DNA of 64,000 nucleotides from Shinella sp. UYSO24. Lineage in GTDB: Bacteria > Pseudomonadota > Alphaproteobacteria > Rhizobiales > Rhizobiaceae. Under the pieces are notes generated by a model. That model did no database searches and was not told the DNA's origin. It saw nothing but the letters and a program-made list of their open reading frames with translations. Location of the stretch: NCBI GenBank assembly GCA_902167985.1, contig CABHNZ010000005.1, positions 248,001 to 312,000 of the forward strand, given 5' to 3'. Shown here piece by piece: positions 39,015 to 50,905 of this stretch. A program made the translations under genes and the position numbers. The number at the start of each line of letters is the position of its first letter. Within the stretch, counting starts at the first letter, position 1.

Positions 39015-39249
39015 GACACTCTCCCCATAAATCAGTATTTTAGAATATAATGAAACTCGCCTGCTAATAATCGATTAAGATCGGCGTTCGAATTGTGGAA
39101 GTTCTCCCTTTTCGACAGATGACGTACCGCCGGTGGAGATCCGGGCTGGCGGATGGATGCGGATGCTGCGGGTCTGCAGTGCAAAAATCTTCGCCGTCGC
39201 GGCGCAGCTTGCCGTTGCGGTTGACGGTCGCCGGCGCTAAATCTTGGCC

Positions 39250-40922
39250 ATGACTCAGGATATCGCCCAGACCTTCCGTATTGCCGTTGTCCAGTACAAC
39301 CCGACCGTCGGCGATGTCGCCGGCAATCTGGCGCTTGCCCGTGAGGCGCGCGCAAGGCCGCGGCCGGTGGCGCCGACATCGTGCTCTTCACCGAACTCTT
39401 CATTTCCGGCTATCCGCCGGAAGATCTGGTGCTGAAGCCCGCCTTTCTGGAGACCTGCCTCGCAGCCGTCGAAAAGCTGGCGGCAGAGACTGCCGACGGT
39501 GGACCGGGCGTGATCATCGGTTTCCCGAGACTTTCCGAGTCTGGACGGCACAATTCGATTGCCGTTCTCGACGGCGGCAAGATAATCGCCGTGCGCGACA
39601 AGGTCGATCTGCCGAACTATGGTGAGTTCGACGAGAAGCGCGTCTTCGTCGCCGGCGAGATGCCGGGCCCGGTGAATTTTCGCGGGGTCAGGATCGGCAT
39701 TCCGATCTGCGAGGATATCTGGGGCGATCTCGGCGTCTGCGAGACGCTGGCCGAAAGCGGCGCCGAAATCCTGCTCGTGCCGAACGGTTCGCCCTATTAT
39801 CGCGACAAGGTGGATATCCGCCATCAGGTCGTCTTGAAGCAGGTGATCGAGACCGGCCTGCCGCTGATTTATGCGGCACAGCTCGGCGGCCAGGACGAGC
39901 TGGTGTTTGACGGCGCGACCTTCGCCTTCAATGCTGACCGGTCGCTGGCTTTCCAGATGGCGCAGTTCCTGCCGGAAATCGCCGTCACCGAGTGGACGCG
40001 CAAGGATGGCACCTGGCATTGCGCCAGCGGGCCTATGGCGCGCATTCCGGAAAAGGAAGAGGCGGATTACCGCGCCTGCCTTCTCGGCTTCCGTGACTAT
40101 GTCAACAAGAACGGTTTCAAGTCCGTCGTGCTCGGTCTGTCGGGCGGTATCGATTCGGCGATCTGCGCGGCGATTGCCGTCGATGCGCTCGGTGCCGATC
40201 GGGTGCGGACGATCATGCTGCCCTATCGTTACACGTCGGAAGAGTCTTTTGCCGATGCTGCCGAATGCGCCAAGGCGCTCGGTTGCCGTTACGATATCGT
40301 GCCGATCGCAGAGCCTGTCGAGGGCTTTACCTCGGCGCTTTCGGAACTCTTCGAAGGTACCGAAAGCGGGATCACGGAAGAGAACCTCCAGAGCCGTGCG
40401 CGTGGCACGATCCTGATGGCGGTTTCCAACAAGTTCGGCGCCATGGTCGTGACGACCGGCAACAAGTCGGAAATGTCGGTCGGCTACGCGACGCTCTATG
40501 GCGACATGAATGGCGGCTTCAATCCGATCAAGGACCTCTACAAGATGCAGGTCTATGCGCTGTCCGACTGGCGCAACAGGAACCTGCCGGAAGGCGCGCT
40601 TGGACCATCGGGCGTGGTTATCCCGCAGAACATCATCGACAAGGCGCCTTCGGCGGAACTGCGTCCCGACCAGAAGGACCAGGATTCGCTGCCGCCCTAT
40701 CCGGTTCTCGACGATATTCTCGAATGCCTCGTCGAGATGGAGATGGGGACCGACGAGATCGTTGCGCGCGGCCATGACGTGGCGACCGTGCACCGGATCG
40801 AGCACCTGCTTTATCTGGCCGAATACAAGCGTCGCCAGTCAGCGCCGGGCGTAAAAATCACCAAGAAGAATTTTGGCCGCGACCGTCGCTACCCGATCAC
40901 CAACCGCTTCCGTGATCGCTGA
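39250..40922 (+). CDS. nadE: Glutamine-dependent NAD+ synthetase; frameshift near 39353
   Basis: Makes NAD from deamido-NAD, ATP and glutamine. The N-terminal nitrilase-type glutaminase domain starts FRIAVVQYNPTVGDVAGNL and has FTELFISGYPPEDL (catalytic Glu region), CEDIWGD (the catalytic Cys), and LVPNGSPY. The C-terminal ligase domain has the P-loop SGGIDSAICAAIAVDA, and TTGNKSEMSVGY. A C is missing near 39353 (CGCAAGG for CGCCAAGG); repair joins LAREARA to KAAAGGADIVLFTELF. About 557 residues, the normal length of the two-domain form. The start is ATG 39250. Confidence 0.95.
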
Positions 40923-41013
40923 TCCCGACATCGTCACCGGCCGGTGAGGTTATCCACCGGCGGTAACGGGAGGGGGCGCTTGCCTCTTTTCCGGCGAAGG
41001 CGCATAAGCGCCT

Positions 41014-41174
41014 CGTCAGGTGCCTGCGTATTTGCGGGAGAATCGGGAATCCGGTGAGAGACCGGAACGTGCCCAACGCTGTAAGGCTGACATTCGCTGC
41101 ATGAGATTGACGCCACTGGGAGACCGGGAAGGCGGCAGCGGATGGATGAAGCCCAGTCAGAAGACCGGCCTGAC
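41014..41174 (+). ncRNA. Cobalamin riboswitch
   Basis: The P1 stem CGTCAGG (41014-41020) pairs with CCTGACG (41168-41174). Between them are the B12 core elements in order: GGTGCCTGCGTATTTGCGGGAGAATCGGGAATC-type lead, CGGTGAGAGACCGGAACGTGCCC, a CGCTGTAAG box, GCCACTGGGAGACCGGGAAGGCG, and the 3' box GGATGAAGCCCAGTCAGAAGACC. It lies in the leader of bluB, whose product makes the lower ligand of cobalamin, so it is an OFF switch by inference. The expression platform is the 101 bases before bluB. Confidence 0.92.
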
Positions 41175-41272
41175 GCGATAGACCCTGAACGCGTGGACGG
41201 CGATCGGGTTTCGTTGTGCCTGTTCTGCCTTCAAGGCCTTGTGGAACGGGTATGGCGCATTGTTGGGGTTGA

Positions 41273-41962
<690 letters not shown>

Positions 41963-42010
41963 GGCCTTGTCTCCGCAGGGTGACGTAACGTCAGGCGATC
42001 TGCCCTGTCG

Positions 42011-42739
42011 TTACTGCTGGGGCTGCGGTCCGTCTGATTTCGGGTGGGCCAGATCGATGCTCTCGTCGGGATAGAAGACCGGTCCGACGGTTCTGACCTT
42101 CTTGTTCGGATCCCAGGGGCGGTCCGGCGGGGGCGGCGGAAGCGGCACCTTCGCCGGCGATCTTGCGGCCGGCTGGGTGATGATCGCGGTGATCGACGGC
42201 GAAGACGTATCCTCCTCCTTCGGCAGCGCGATCCCCTGGATCTTCATCTCTTCCTTGCGGGCATCTTCGAGATCGGTCGGAATGCAGCCGTTCTGGCGGA
42301 TCGCGGCCATGATGCCGGCGCGACGCGGATCCTGCTGGATGAGGGTTGCGCCGCTGCGCTCCTTGACCAGAACATCGCGGGCGTTTTCCTGCATGTCGAG
42401 GGATTGCTGCATGGCCTGGCAATTCTGCGGAGCGCCGTCATCCTGATAATCGCCGCCATTTCCGTTATTTGCGCCACGCGGGCCGCCGAGCCGCACGATG
42501 CTGCCGCCGCCACAGCCGGAACGACGCATCTCGATGCGAAGCTGGCGGATGGCCGTGTTGGCGCGTGCAAGATCCTGGGCGTTGGCACGCATCTGCGCCG
42601 TGTTGCCGATCAGTTCGGGAAGGTTTGCAAGGGCGCGGTAAAGACTGGCGCAGCCAGCGATATCGCGTGCGGACGCTGCCGCAGGAACAAGCGCGAGCGG
42701 AATGATCAGCAGTCCGTAAAGGCCCAGGGTGGCGCGCAT
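42011..42739 (-). CDS. DUF2865 domain exported protein
   Basis: A 242-residue protein beginning MRATLGLYGLLIIPLALVPAAASA, a signal peptide. The mature part has Cys residues at AGCASLYR, RRSGCGGGS, QNCQAM and QNGCIPTD, the arrangement seen in DUF2865 proteins, and a Pro-rich C-terminus (VPLPPPPPDRPWDPNKKVRTVGPVFYPDESIDLAHP). The paired Cys suggest periplasmic disulfides. The ATG at 42739 is preferred over upstream readings because of the signal peptide. Function unknown. Confidence 0.82.
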   Translation of the reverse strand: MRATLGLYGLLIIPLALVPAAASARDIAGCASLYRALANLPELIGNTAQMRANAQDLARANTAIRQLRIEMRRSGCGGGSIVRLGGPRGANNGNGGDYQDDGAPQNCQAMQQSLDMQENARDVLVKERSGATLIQQDPRRAGIMAAIRQNGCIPTDLEDARKEEMKIQGIALPKEEDTSSPSITAIITQPAARSPAKVPLPPPPPDRPWDPNKKVRTVGPVFYPDESIDLAHPKSDGPQPQQ

Positions 42740-42852
42740 GGCTTCATCCGGCAAACGTATCTGTTCAAAATGCCCGGCCATGATAGGCCGGGCAAGTTGA
42801 CAATGTGATAAGCCGCCGTCGGTTCCGGACGTCCGGTTTGCCGGACCCCGAT

Positions 42853-45183
42853 TTAGCCGAGCGTCTGCTTGGCGTCGTTCTGCGAGGCCTCGACCACGGC
42901 AAGGGCTGCCATGTTGACGACGCCGCGCGAGGTAACGGACTGGCTGAGGATATGCGCCGGCATGGCCGTGCCGAGCAGGACCGGGCCGACATGCAGCGCG
43001 TCCATCATCGTCCGCACCAGGCCGAGCGAGATGCTGGCGGCATCGAGGCTCGGGAAGACCAGAAGATTGGCTTCACCGGTCAGCGTGCTGTTCGGCATGG
43101 CGCGCTTGCGCAGTTCTTCCGACAGGGCGGAGCCGCCCTGCATTTCGCCATCGACTTCCAGTTCCGGGGCCTCGGCGCGGATGAGCTGCAGCGCATCGCG
43201 CATCTTGGTGGCGCTTTCGGAATTGCGCGAGCCGAAATTCGAGTGGCAGATCAGGGCTGCCTTCGGCGTGATGCCGAAGCGACGGATTTCTTCCGCCGCC
43301 AGAATGGTGATCTCGGCAATCTCTTCGGCGGTCGGATTGTAGTTGACGAAGGTGTCGGTGAAGAAGATCGCGCCACGCTGCGAGATCAGCAGGCTGAGGC
43401 CGCCGAGCGTGCGGGTGCCGGGACGCTTGCCGATGATCTGGTTGACGTCGCGCAGGTGGCGGTCATAGCGACCTTCGACGCCGCAGATCAGGGCATCGGC
43501 TTCACCGCGCTTGACGGAGAGCGCGCCGATCACCGTGTTGTTGGTGCGAACGATGGTGCGGGCGGCTTCCGGGTTGACGCCATTGCGGCCGACGAGCGCA
43601 AAATAGTCGTCGACATAGCCACGGTAGCGCGGATCGTCTTCCGGGTTAACCACCTGGAAATCCGTCTCCGGGCGGATGCGGATGCCGAAGCGCTTCAGGC
43701 GGGCCTCGATGACCGACGGACGACCGATCAGGATCGGGCGGGCGATCTCTTCTTCGAGCAGGATCTGGGCGGCGCGCAGCACGCGCTCGTCTTCGCCTTC
43801 GGCAAAGATGACGCGCTTCTTTTCAGACGCCTTGGCGGCCGCGAAGATCGGCTTCATGACGAAGCCCGAGCGCCAGACGAAGCGGTTCAGCTGGTCGAGA
43901 TAGGCTTCGACATCCTGGATCGGACGGGCTGCAACGCCGGTGTCAGCAGCAGCCTTGGCGACGGCCGGTGCGATGCGCAGGATGAGGCGCGGATCGAACG
44001 GCGAAGGGATGAGATAGTTCGGGCCGAAGACCGGCGTCTCATCCGAATAGGCTTTTGCCGCAACGTCGGAGACTTCCTCGCGGGCGAGTTCGGCGATGGC
44101 GCGCACGGCGGCCATCTTCATCTCTTCGTTGATCGTGCTTGCACCGCAATCGAGCGCGCCGCGGAAGATATAGGGGAAGCAGAGAACGTTGTTCACCTGG
44201 TTCGGGAAGTCCGAACGGCCGGTGCAGATCATTGCGTCCGGACGGGCTTCGCGGGCGAGTTCCGGCATGATTTCCGGCTTCGGATTGGCGAGGGCCATGA
44301 TCAGCGGCTTCGGGGCCATCTGCACCAGAAGTTCCGGCTTCAGGACGCCTGCGGCAGAGAGGCCGAGGAAGACATCGGCGCCGCCGATCGAATCGGCCAG
44401 TTTGCGGTTGTCGCTCTTCTGGGCGTAGATCGACTTCCACTCGTCCATCAGCTCGACGCGGCCCTCGTAGACGAGGCCTTCGATATCGTGGACCCAGATG
44501 TTTTCCTTCTTGGCGCCGAGCGACACGAGCAGATGGAGGCAGGCGAGAGCGGCTGCACCGGCACCCGAGGTGACGATCTTGACGTCCTCGATCTTCTTGC
44601 CGGCAAGCTCCAGTCCGTTGAGGACGGCTGCGGCGACGATGATCGCGGTGCCGTGCTGGTCGTCATGGAAGACCGGGATGTTCATCTTTTCGCGCAGGCG
44701 ACGTTCGACCTCGAAACATTCGGGCGCCTTGATGTCTTCAAGGTTGATGCCGCCGAATGTGGGCTCAAGTGCCGCGACGGTCGAGACCATCGCGTCGATG
44801 CCGGGAGCGTCGATCTCGATGTCGAAGACGTCGATGCCGGCGAATTTCTTGAAGAGGACGGCCTTGCCTTCCATCACCGGCTTGGAGGCCAGCGGGCCGA
44901 TATTGCCGAGGCCGAGAACGGCGGAACCGTTGGAGATGACGGCGACAAGATTGGCGCGCGCGGTATATTCCGCTGCTGCTTCCGGATTGTCGCGGATCGC
45001 GAGACAGGGGGCGGCAACGCCCGGCGAATAGGCAAGTGCCAGATCGCGCTGGTTGCCGAGCGGCTTGGTCGCCTGGATCTCAAGCTTGCCCGGGCGCGGA
45101 TAGCGGTGGAAGAAAAGCGCCTGCTCGTCGAGATCGCCGGAGGTGGGAGTGGAGGGCGATGGTTGCGACGTATTCGATGTCAT
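42853..45183 (-). CDS. maeB: NADP-type malic enzyme fused to phosphotransacetylase-like domain
   Basis: A 776-residue protein. Residues 1-430 are a malic enzyme: [68 protein letters not shown] and the [13 protein letters not shown] dinucleotide motif. Residues about 450-776 are a phosphate acetyltransferase-like domain ([35 protein letters not shown] ... [18 protein letters not shown]), which in this chimeric family is regulatory and without transferase activity. It decarboxylates malate to pyruvate. Rhizobia have two such enzymes, DME and TME; which one this is I cannot say. No frameshift. The 281-base upstream gap is shared with a divergent gene. Confidence 0.94.
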   Translation of the reverse strand: MTSNTSQPSPSTPTSGDLDEQALFFHRYPRPGKLEIQATKPLGNQRDLALAYSPGVAAPCLAIRDNPEAAAEYTARANLVAVISNGSAVLGLGNIGPLASKPVMEGKAVLFKKFAGIDVFDIEIDAPGIDAMVSTVAALEPTFGGINLEDIKAPECFEVERRLREKMNIPVFHDDQHGTAIIVAAAVLNGLELAGKKIEDVKIVTSGAGAAALACLHLLVSLGAKKENIWVHDIEGLVYEGRVELMDEWKSIYAQKSDNRKLADSIGGADVFLGLSAAGVLKPELLVQMAPKPLIMALANPKPEIMPELAREARPDAMICTGRSDFPNQVNNVLCFPYIFRGALDCGASTINEEMKMAAVRAIAELAREEVSDVAAKAYSDETPVFGPNYLIPSPFDPRLILRIAPAVAKAAADTGVAARPIQDVEAYLDQLNRFVWRSGFVMKPIFAAAKASEKKRVIFAEGEDERVLRAAQILLEEEIARPILIGRPSVIEARLKRFGIRIRPETDFQVVNPEDDPRYRGYVDDYFALVGRNGVNPEAARTIVRTNNTVIGALSVKRGEADALICGVEGRYDRHLRDVNQIIGKRPGTRTLGGLSLLISQRGAIFFTDTFVNYNPTAEEIAEITILAAEEIRRFGITPKAALICHSNFGSRNSESATKMRDALQLIRAEAPELEVDGEMQGGSALSEELRKRAMPNSTLTGEANLLVFPSLDAASISLGLVRTMMDALHVGPVLLGTAMPAHILSQSVTSRGVVNMAALAVVEASQNDAKQTLG

Positions 45184-45464
45184 GGCGATCTCGGTCTTTT
45201 TGTTCCTGATACGTGTCCCTCAATACAACAACTGGCCGGGCGGTCCAGCCCGATATTGCTGTTTCCGCCAGTTTGGCGCCGGTTGTCGTCAAGGCGTCAC
45301 GTTTACGCAGGCGATTGTGATCCGCCGCCCCGTCGTCTGCGGTTGCAAACCGGCCCTGTCATCATCCTGAAACACGAGTCTGGTTTTGGAATGCCTATCC
45401 AGACGGGCTTTCAACGGCCTGACGATCAGCCAGCGATCAGGGCAGGAAACGAAAGGACACTTGC

Positions 45465-46286
45465 GTGACCGGTGACATTGCAACACGGCATTTCAGGACG
45501 ATCTTCATTTCCGATATTCATCTGGGATCGAAAGCGGCCCGGACTGATTTTCTTCTCGATTTCCTGCGTTACCACGAGGCAGAGACGATCGTGCTCGTCG
45601 GCGATATCGTCGACGGCTGGCGGCTGAAGCGCAGCTGGTACTGGCCGCAGGGCTGCAACGATATCGTCCAGAAGCTGTTGCGCAAGGCGCGCAAGGGCAC
45701 CCGCATCGTCTATATCCCCGGCAATCACGACGAGTTCCTGCGCTCCTTCCCGGGCACCCATTTCGGCGGCATCGAAGTGGCCGAGCGAATGGTGCACGAG
45801 ATGGCGGACGGCAAGAAATATCTCGTCATGCATGGCGACGAATTCGATGTCGTGGTGCGCAATGCACGGCTTCTCGCCTATCTCGGCGACTGGGCCTATG
45901 ACGCCGCGATCGTCATCAATATCGGGCTTGCCGCCGTGCGCCGCAAACTCGGCATGCCCTACTGGTCGTTCTCGGCCTGGGCGAAACTGCAGGTCAAGCA
46001 TGCAGTCAACTTCATCGGCGAGTTCCAGCGCGTGGTGGCCGACGAGGCGCGGCGCCACAAGGTGGATGGCATCATCTGCGGCCATATCCACCATGCGACG
46101 ATGGAAGACATAGACGGTATCCACTACGTCAATACCGGCGACTGGGTGGAAAGCTGTACCGCGATTGCGGAGAACATGGATGGTTCGCTGGAACTGATTA
46201 CCTGGCGCCAGATTGCTGCGACTGCCGAGATCACTGCGCTTCCGGCTCCGATTGCCGCCGAAGCCAGCGGCATGCGCGCCGCCTGA
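45465..46286 (+). CDS. Metallophosphoesterase, UDP-2,3-diacylglucosamine diphosphatase-like
   Basis: Cytoplasmic metallophosphoesterase with the full calcineurin motif set: FISDIHLGSKA, VGDIVDGWRL, PGNHDEF, MHGDEFD and CGHIHHATM. The spacing and the DIHLGSKAARTDFLLDFLRYHE start match proteins annotated as UDP-2,3-diacylglucosamine diphosphatases of lipid A synthesis, but many rhizobial members of this family differ from E. coli LpxH. The start is GTG at 45465, with AAAGGA upstream. 273 residues, intact. Confidence 0.86.
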   Translation: MTGDIATRHFRTIFISDIHLGSKAARTDFLLDFLRYHEAETIVLVGDIVDGWRLKRSWYWPQGCNDIVQKLLRKARKGTRIVYIPGNHDEFLRSFPGTHFGGIEVAERMVHEMADGKKYLVMHGDEFDVVVRNARLLAYLGDWAYDAAIVINIGLAAVRRKLGMPYWSFSAWAKLQVKHAVNFIGEFQRVVADEARRHKVDGIICGHIHHATMEDIDGIHYVNTGDWVESCTAIAENMDGSLELITWRQIAATAEITALPAPIAAEASGMRAA

Positions 46287-46355
46287 TTTTTCGGGCAAGA
46301 CGTGGTTGTGGAGACCTGTCACCGTCTGGTGTCATGCCTCTTTCATGTCCGGTTG

Positions 46356-47351
46356 TTAGCCCCAGAGGGACGGCGTCGGTGGATAGACGAGCGAGCCCTC
46401 GTAGCGAAGGCCGTTCTCGCGGTCACGGGCCAGAAGAAGCGGGCCATCGAGATCCGCATAGTCGGCATCGGCCGCGAGAAGGACTGCGGGAGCCATGGCA
46501 AGCGAGGTGCCGACCATGCAGCCGATCATCACCGCAAAGCCGAGCCTTTGCGCCTCCGCCTTCATCCGGATCGCTTCCGTCAGCCCGCCGGTCTTGTCGA
46601 GCTTGATGTTGACCGCGTCATAGCGGTCGGCAAGTGCCGCGAGGTCTTCCGTCGAGTGGACGCTTTCATCGGCGCAGACCGGGACGGGGCGAGGGATGGC
46701 GGCCAGCATGCCGTCCTTGCCGGCGGGCAGCGGCTGTTCGATCAGGCAGACGCCGAGTTCGGCCGCCAGCGCCAGATGGAAGGCGAGATTATCCTCCGTC
46801 CAGCCTTCGTTCGCATCGACGATGATTCGCGCGTGCGGGGCCGAATCGCGCACGGCCCGCAGGCGGCTTTCGTCGTCCTCCGTGCCGAGCTTGATCTTCA
46901 GAAGCGGCCTTGAGGCATTGCGCCGCGCCTGTTCGCCCATCGCCTCGGCCGTGCCCAGCGAGAGCGTGTAGGCGGTCGGAAAAGGTGCCCCTTCCGCAGC
47001 CGTGGTTGCGACTCCGATCAGGTCGGCGACGCGAGTTGCGCCGCGTTTGGCCTCGAGATCCCAGAGCGCGCAGTCGATGGCGTTGCGGGCGGCGCCCGGC
47101 TTCATCCGCTCTTGCAGCCCGGCACGGTCCAGGCCCTGCAAAAGCGGGGTTTTCATCGCGTTGATATCGGCTAGGACGCCTTCGATCGTCTCGCCGTAAC
47201 GACGATAGGGCACGCATTCGCCGCGGCCGGAAATGCCGTTCTCGCTGATGGTGCAGGTTATGACCTCTGCTTGCGTCTTGGAGCCACGGGAAATCGTGAA
47301 GACACCGGCGATCGGAAAGGTTTCGATTGTGGCTTCGAGGTGACGGGTCAT
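46356..47351 (-). CDS. Dipeptide epimerase (L-Ala-D/L-Glu epimerase type)
   Basis: Enolase-superfamily enzyme, muconate lactonizing/YcjG group, probably for recycling murein peptides. The start is TRHLEATIETFPIAGVFTISRGSKTQ, then RGECVPYRRYGET. The barrel shows PLLKIKLG (the KxK catalytic Lys pair), RIIVDANEGW, CLIEQPLP and ADESVHS (metal ligands Asp, Glu, Asp) and NIKLDKTGGLTEA (the second catalytic Lys). The ATG at 47351 is the natural start; the frame can be read further upstream but without a sensible protein. 331 residues, intact. Confidence 0.9.
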   Translation of the reverse strand: MTRHLEATIETFPIAGVFTISRGSKTQAEVITCTISENGISGRGECVPYRRYGETIEGVLADINAMKTPLLQGLDRAGLQERMKPGAARNAIDCALWDLEAKRGATRVADLIGVATTAAEGAPFPTAYTLSLGTAEAMGEQARRNASRPLLKIKLGTEDDESRLRAVRDSAPHARIIVDANEGWTEDNLAFHLALAAELGVCLIEQPLPAGKDGMLAAIPRPVPVCADESVHSTEDLAALADRYDAVNIKLDKTGGLTEAIRMKAEAQRLGFAVMIGCMVGTSLAMAPAVLLAADADYADLDGPLLLARDRENGLRYEGSLVYPPTPSLWG

Positions 47352-47499
47352 GGTTTTCCGCAGTGTTTTCCCGTTTGCCGTTGTGGCAAATCCGTACAGG
47401 CCGACTATATTGCGCCTCTCCGGCCTGCGATCAATCGCCGACCGGTACCGGCTTGACCACGCCGGGCCCCAAACCCGCAAGACCGCGTGAAAGAAGCCA

Positions 47500-48647
47500 G
47501 TGACGTCGAATTCCGCCGAGATCAAAGCCGAGACCCACCCGGATGGAAACGGCACGCGTTATGTGCTGACCGGTGAGTGGCGCAACAGCACGATCAGCCA
47601 TACGCTGGTGAAAGAATTCGACAAGCTTGAAAAGGCTGACGACCACGGACCGGTCGAGATCGACGTTTCGGGTCTGGCCGGCATCGACACGGCAGGCGCA
47701 TGGCTGATCCGGCGGCTGATGACCGCCAAGTCGGCAGAGGGAAAAGCTGCAAGCGTCGTCGGCGCGACAGGTCCGGTGCAGGAGCTGATCGCGGTTCTGC
47801 CCGAGACGGTTCCAGCGCCGCCGAAGCCCGATGCGCCACCGCGCACGCTGTTCGACCGCATCTTTACCCCTCCGGGCCGCGTGGCACTGAGCGCGTGGTC
47901 CGATTTTTATGCGGCCATGCATATTCTCGGCTCCGCCGTGCGTGGCGCGCAGCTGAAATTCGGCCGTGGCTCCGGTGTCTCTCCCGCGTCCGTCGTCACC
48001 CATATCGACCGGATGGGTGTGCGGGCGACGCCGATCATCGTGCTGATGTCCTTCCTCATCGGCGCGATCATTGCGCAGCAGGGCGCTTTCCAGCTGCGTT
48101 ACTTCGGCGCTGAAATCTTCGTGGTCGATCTGGTCGGTATTCTGCAGTTGCGCGAAATCGGCGTGCTTCTGACGGCGATCATGATTGCGGCCGTTCTGGC
48201 AGCGCCATCACCGCCGAAATCGGCTCGATGAAGATGCGCGAGGAAATCGATGCGCTCACCGTCATCGGCCTCAACCCGGTCGGCGTTCTCATCTTTCCGA
48301 GGCTCGTGGCACTGACAGTCGCCTTGCCGCTGCTGACCATCGTTGCGAATTTCTCGGCGCTCTACGGGGCGTCGGTCGTCGCCTGGGCCTATTCCGGCAT
48401 CACGTTCGATACGTTCCTCGGGCGTCTGCATGAGGCAGTGGATCATACGTCTGTCGCCGCCGGCATGATCAAGGCGCCGTTCATGGCGCTGACGATCGGT
48501 ATCGTTGCCGCCGTCGAGGGCATGAAGGTTGGCGGCAGTGCCGAATCGCTCGGCCAGCATGTGACGGCCTCGGTGGTGAAATCGATCTTCGCCGTCATTA
48601 CGATCGACGCGTTCTTTGCCGTCTTCTATTCGGCAATCGATTTTTAA
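47500..48647 (+). CDS. mlaE: Mla-type lipid ABC transporter permease with fused N-terminal STAS (MlaB-like) domain; frameshift near 48188
   Basis: Inner-membrane permease of a lipid (mammalian cell entry) transporter. Residues about 20-100 are a STAS domain ([25 protein letters not shown]), equivalent to the separate MlaB of E. coli. The MlaE domain follows: [42 protein letters not shown]. Near 48188 a C is missing (ATTGCGGCC for ATTGCCGGCC); repair gives [36 protein letters not shown], the signature of the family. 382 residues after repair. GTG start at 47500. First gene of an operon with mlaF and mlaD. Confidence 0.93.
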
Positions 48648-48659
48648 GGGGGCGCGGCG

Positions 48660-49499
48660 ATGGAACATAGAAAGATCCAGACCCAGGGCCAGCATCAGCC
48701 GGCAGAGCGCTACAAGGACCGGCAGGTCGTGCTTTCCGTGCGGGACCTGACGGTCGGCTTCGGCCCCAAGGTCGTGCTCGACAACCTGAACCTCGATATC
48801 TATCGCGGCGAGATCCTCGGCTTCGTCGGTGCGTCGGGCACCGGCAAATCGGTGCTGATGCGCACCGTGCTGCGGCTTCTGCCGCGCCGGGCCGGCTCGA
48901 TCGAGATCCTCGGCGTCGATTACCAGAATGCCACCGATGAAGAGCGCGTGGCGCTCGATACGCGGCTTGGCGTGCTTTTCCAGCATGGCGCGCTGTTTTC
49001 GGCGCTGACGGTGAAGGAAAACATCCAGCTGCCGATGCGCGAATATCTCGATCTGCCGCAGAAGCTGATGGACGAGCTTGCCTATCTCAAGATCGAGATG
49101 GTGGGGCTCGCCGCCGACGCGGCCGACAAATATCCTTCCGAACTGTCGGGAGGCATGATCAAGCGCGCGGCCCTTGCGCGCGCTTTGGCGCTCGATCCGG
49201 ATCTCGTCTTTCTCGACGAACCGACCTCCGGTCTCGATCCGATCGGCGCTGCGGAATTCGATGCACTGATCGCAAGACTGAGAGATACGCTGGGGCTGAC
49301 TGTCTATATGGTGACACACGACCTCGATAGTCTCTTTTCCGTCTGTGATCGTATTGCCGTACTTGGCCAGAAGCGGGTATTGGTTGAAGGTACGCTTGAC
49401 GATATGTTTGCCTGTGACGACGCGTGGGTTCAGTCCTATTTCCGAGGCAAGCGGGCGAGAGCTGTCATCACCGACGGAAAACAGCCGGCCGCGAGATAG
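48660..49499 (+). CDS. mlaF: Lipid ABC transporter ATP-binding protein MlaF
   Basis: ATPase of the Mla system, energising lipid movement between the membranes. Walker A is GASGTGKS, the ABC signature is LSGGMIKRAALARAL, Walker B is DLVFLDEPTSGLDP and the switch His is in VTHDLD. The MlaF-type loop VKENIQLPMREY is present. 279 residues, intact. It starts 12 bases after the mlaE stop and is followed by mlaD after 15 bases. Confidence 0.96.
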   Translation: MEHRKIQTQGQHQPAERYKDRQVVLSVRDLTVGFGPKVVLDNLNLDIYRGEILGFVGASGTGKSVLMRTVLRLLPRRAGSIEILGVDYQNATDEERVALDTRLGVLFQHGALFSALTVKENIQLPMREYLDLPQKLMDELAYLKIEMVGLAADAADKYPSELSGGMIKRAALARALALDPDLVFLDEPTSGLDPIGAAEFDALIARLRDTLGLTVYMVTHDLDSLFSVCDRIAVLGQKRVLVEGTLDDMFACDDAWVQSYFRGKRARAVITDGKQPAAR

Positions 49500-49514
49500 G
49501 AAGAAGTTTAACCT

Positions 49515-50885
49515 ATGGAAACCAAAGCCAATTACGCGATTGTCGGGTTCTTTACCCTGCTCGTCATGGCAGCCGCTTTCGGCTTCGTCTACTGGATGGC
49601 CGCTTCCGGCCGCGGTGGGCCGACGGCCGAACTTGCGATTCGCATTCCGGGCTCCGCGAACGGCCTTTCGGTCGGCTCGCCGGTGCGCTTCAACGGCATC
49701 CCGGTCGGTTCCGTGCGCAGCCTCAGCATCGATCCGGACGATCCGCGCTATTCGATCGCCTTTACCGAAGTGCGTGCCGATGCGCCGGTCTTTTCCTCGA
49801 CCAAGGCTGTTCTCGAAGTGCAGGGCCTGACCGGCTCTGCCTATGTGGAACTGTCGGGTGGCTCCAAGGGTGACGAAAACATCCTGCAGAAGTCGATCGA
49901 GGCCGGTCGGCCGGCGGTGCTGATCGCCGACCAGTCGAGCGTCACCAACCTGCTTGCGACCGCCGACAAGATCCTGCAGCGCGCCGATACCGCAATCGGC
50001 GACATTCAGGGCTTCGTTGCCGATGCCCGCGGGCCGCTGACGCAGACGATCCGCCATGTGGAAACGTTCACGGCGGCGCTCAGCAACAATTCCGACAGTA
50101 TCGACAAGTTCCTGAACAGCCTTTCGACGCTTTCCGCCACTGTCGACCGGGTCTCGGGCACGCTCAATTCGACGCTTGCCGCAGCCGAACAGCTGGTGCG
50201 CGCAATCGATGCGGAAAAGGTCAATCAGGTCGTCTCGAATACCGAACGCGTGACGCGCAATGTCGCCAATGCGTCCGATCATCTCGACGAGATCATGAAC
50301 AATGTCCGCGGTGCGGCCAGCACCTTCCAGCAGGCGGGCGTGGCGGCGCAGACGGCGCTTGGACGCGCCAATACGATCATGGGGGCAGTCAACCCGGATC
50401 AGGTCCGCACGGCGCTTTCAAACGTCACGGCGGCTTCGGAAGATGCCCGCCAGACGCTGAGCTCGGCGCGTGAAGTGGCCGACAACGTTGCCCACCACAC
50501 GGATGACATCAACAAGGCGATCGGCGATTTCAGCCAGCTTGCGGCCAAGCTCAACAACGCCTCGACGCGTGTCGACGGCATTCTCGCCAAGGTGGACACG
50601 ATGCTTTCGGGCAGCGATTCGCAGGGGCTGTTTGCGCAGGCACGCGAGACGCTGGCATCGTTCAAGACCGTTGCCGACAATATCAATGCGCAGGTCGGGC
50701 CGATTGCCGCCAACCTGCAGCGTTTCTCGGGCAGCGGGCTGCAGAATATCCAGTCGCTGGTCAACGATACCCGCCAGACGGTGGATTCGCTCAACCAGGC
50801 GATCAACAATTTCGACCAGAACCCGCAGCGGCTGATCTTCGGCGGCGAAACGGTGAAACAGTATGATGGCAGGACACGGCGTTGA
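49515..50885 (+). CDS. mlaD: MCE family substrate-binding protein MlaD
   Basis: Periplasmic lipid-binding protein anchored by one helix. It starts METKANYAIVGFFTLLVMAAAFGFVYWM, a single N-terminal membrane helix, followed by the MCE domain (GLSVGSPVRFNGIPVGSVRSLSID ... VLEVQGLTGSAYVELSGG). The C-terminal 300 residues are a long helical region with many heptad-like Ala/Val/Leu positions (ADKILQRADTAIGDIQGFV, VADNVAHHTDDINKAIGDF). MlaD of E. coli is 183 residues; this one is 456, the extended form common in alphaproteobacteria. Confidence 0.93.
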   Translation: METKANYAIVGFFTLLVMAAAFGFVYWMAASGRGGPTAELAIRIPGSANGLSVGSPVRFNGIPVGSVRSLSIDPDDPRYSIAFTEVRADAPVFSSTKAVLEVQGLTGSAYVELSGGSKGDENILQKSIEAGRPAVLIADQSSVTNLLATADKILQRADTAIGDIQGFVADARGPLTQTIRHVETFTAALSNNSDSIDKFLNSLSTLSATVDRVSGTLNSTLAAAEQLVRAIDAEKVNQVVSNTERVTRNVANASDHLDEIMNNVRGAASTFQQAGVAAQTALGRANTIMGAVNPDQVRTALSNVTAASEDARQTLSSAREVADNVAHHTDDINKAIGDFSQLAAKLNNASTRVDGILAKVDTMLSGSDSQGLFAQARETLASFKTVADNINAQVGPIAANLQRFSGSGLQNIQSLVNDTRQTVDSLNQAINNFDQNPQRLIFGGETVKQYDGRTRR

Positions 50886-50905
50886 GGCAGGGAGTTCAGG
50901 CGTTT

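Noticed and set aside
42805..45468. An 887-codon open frame on the plus strand opposite the malic enzyme gene
   Set aside because: The minus-strand malic enzyme is fully conserved; the plus-strand reading has no recognisable family and no start signal.
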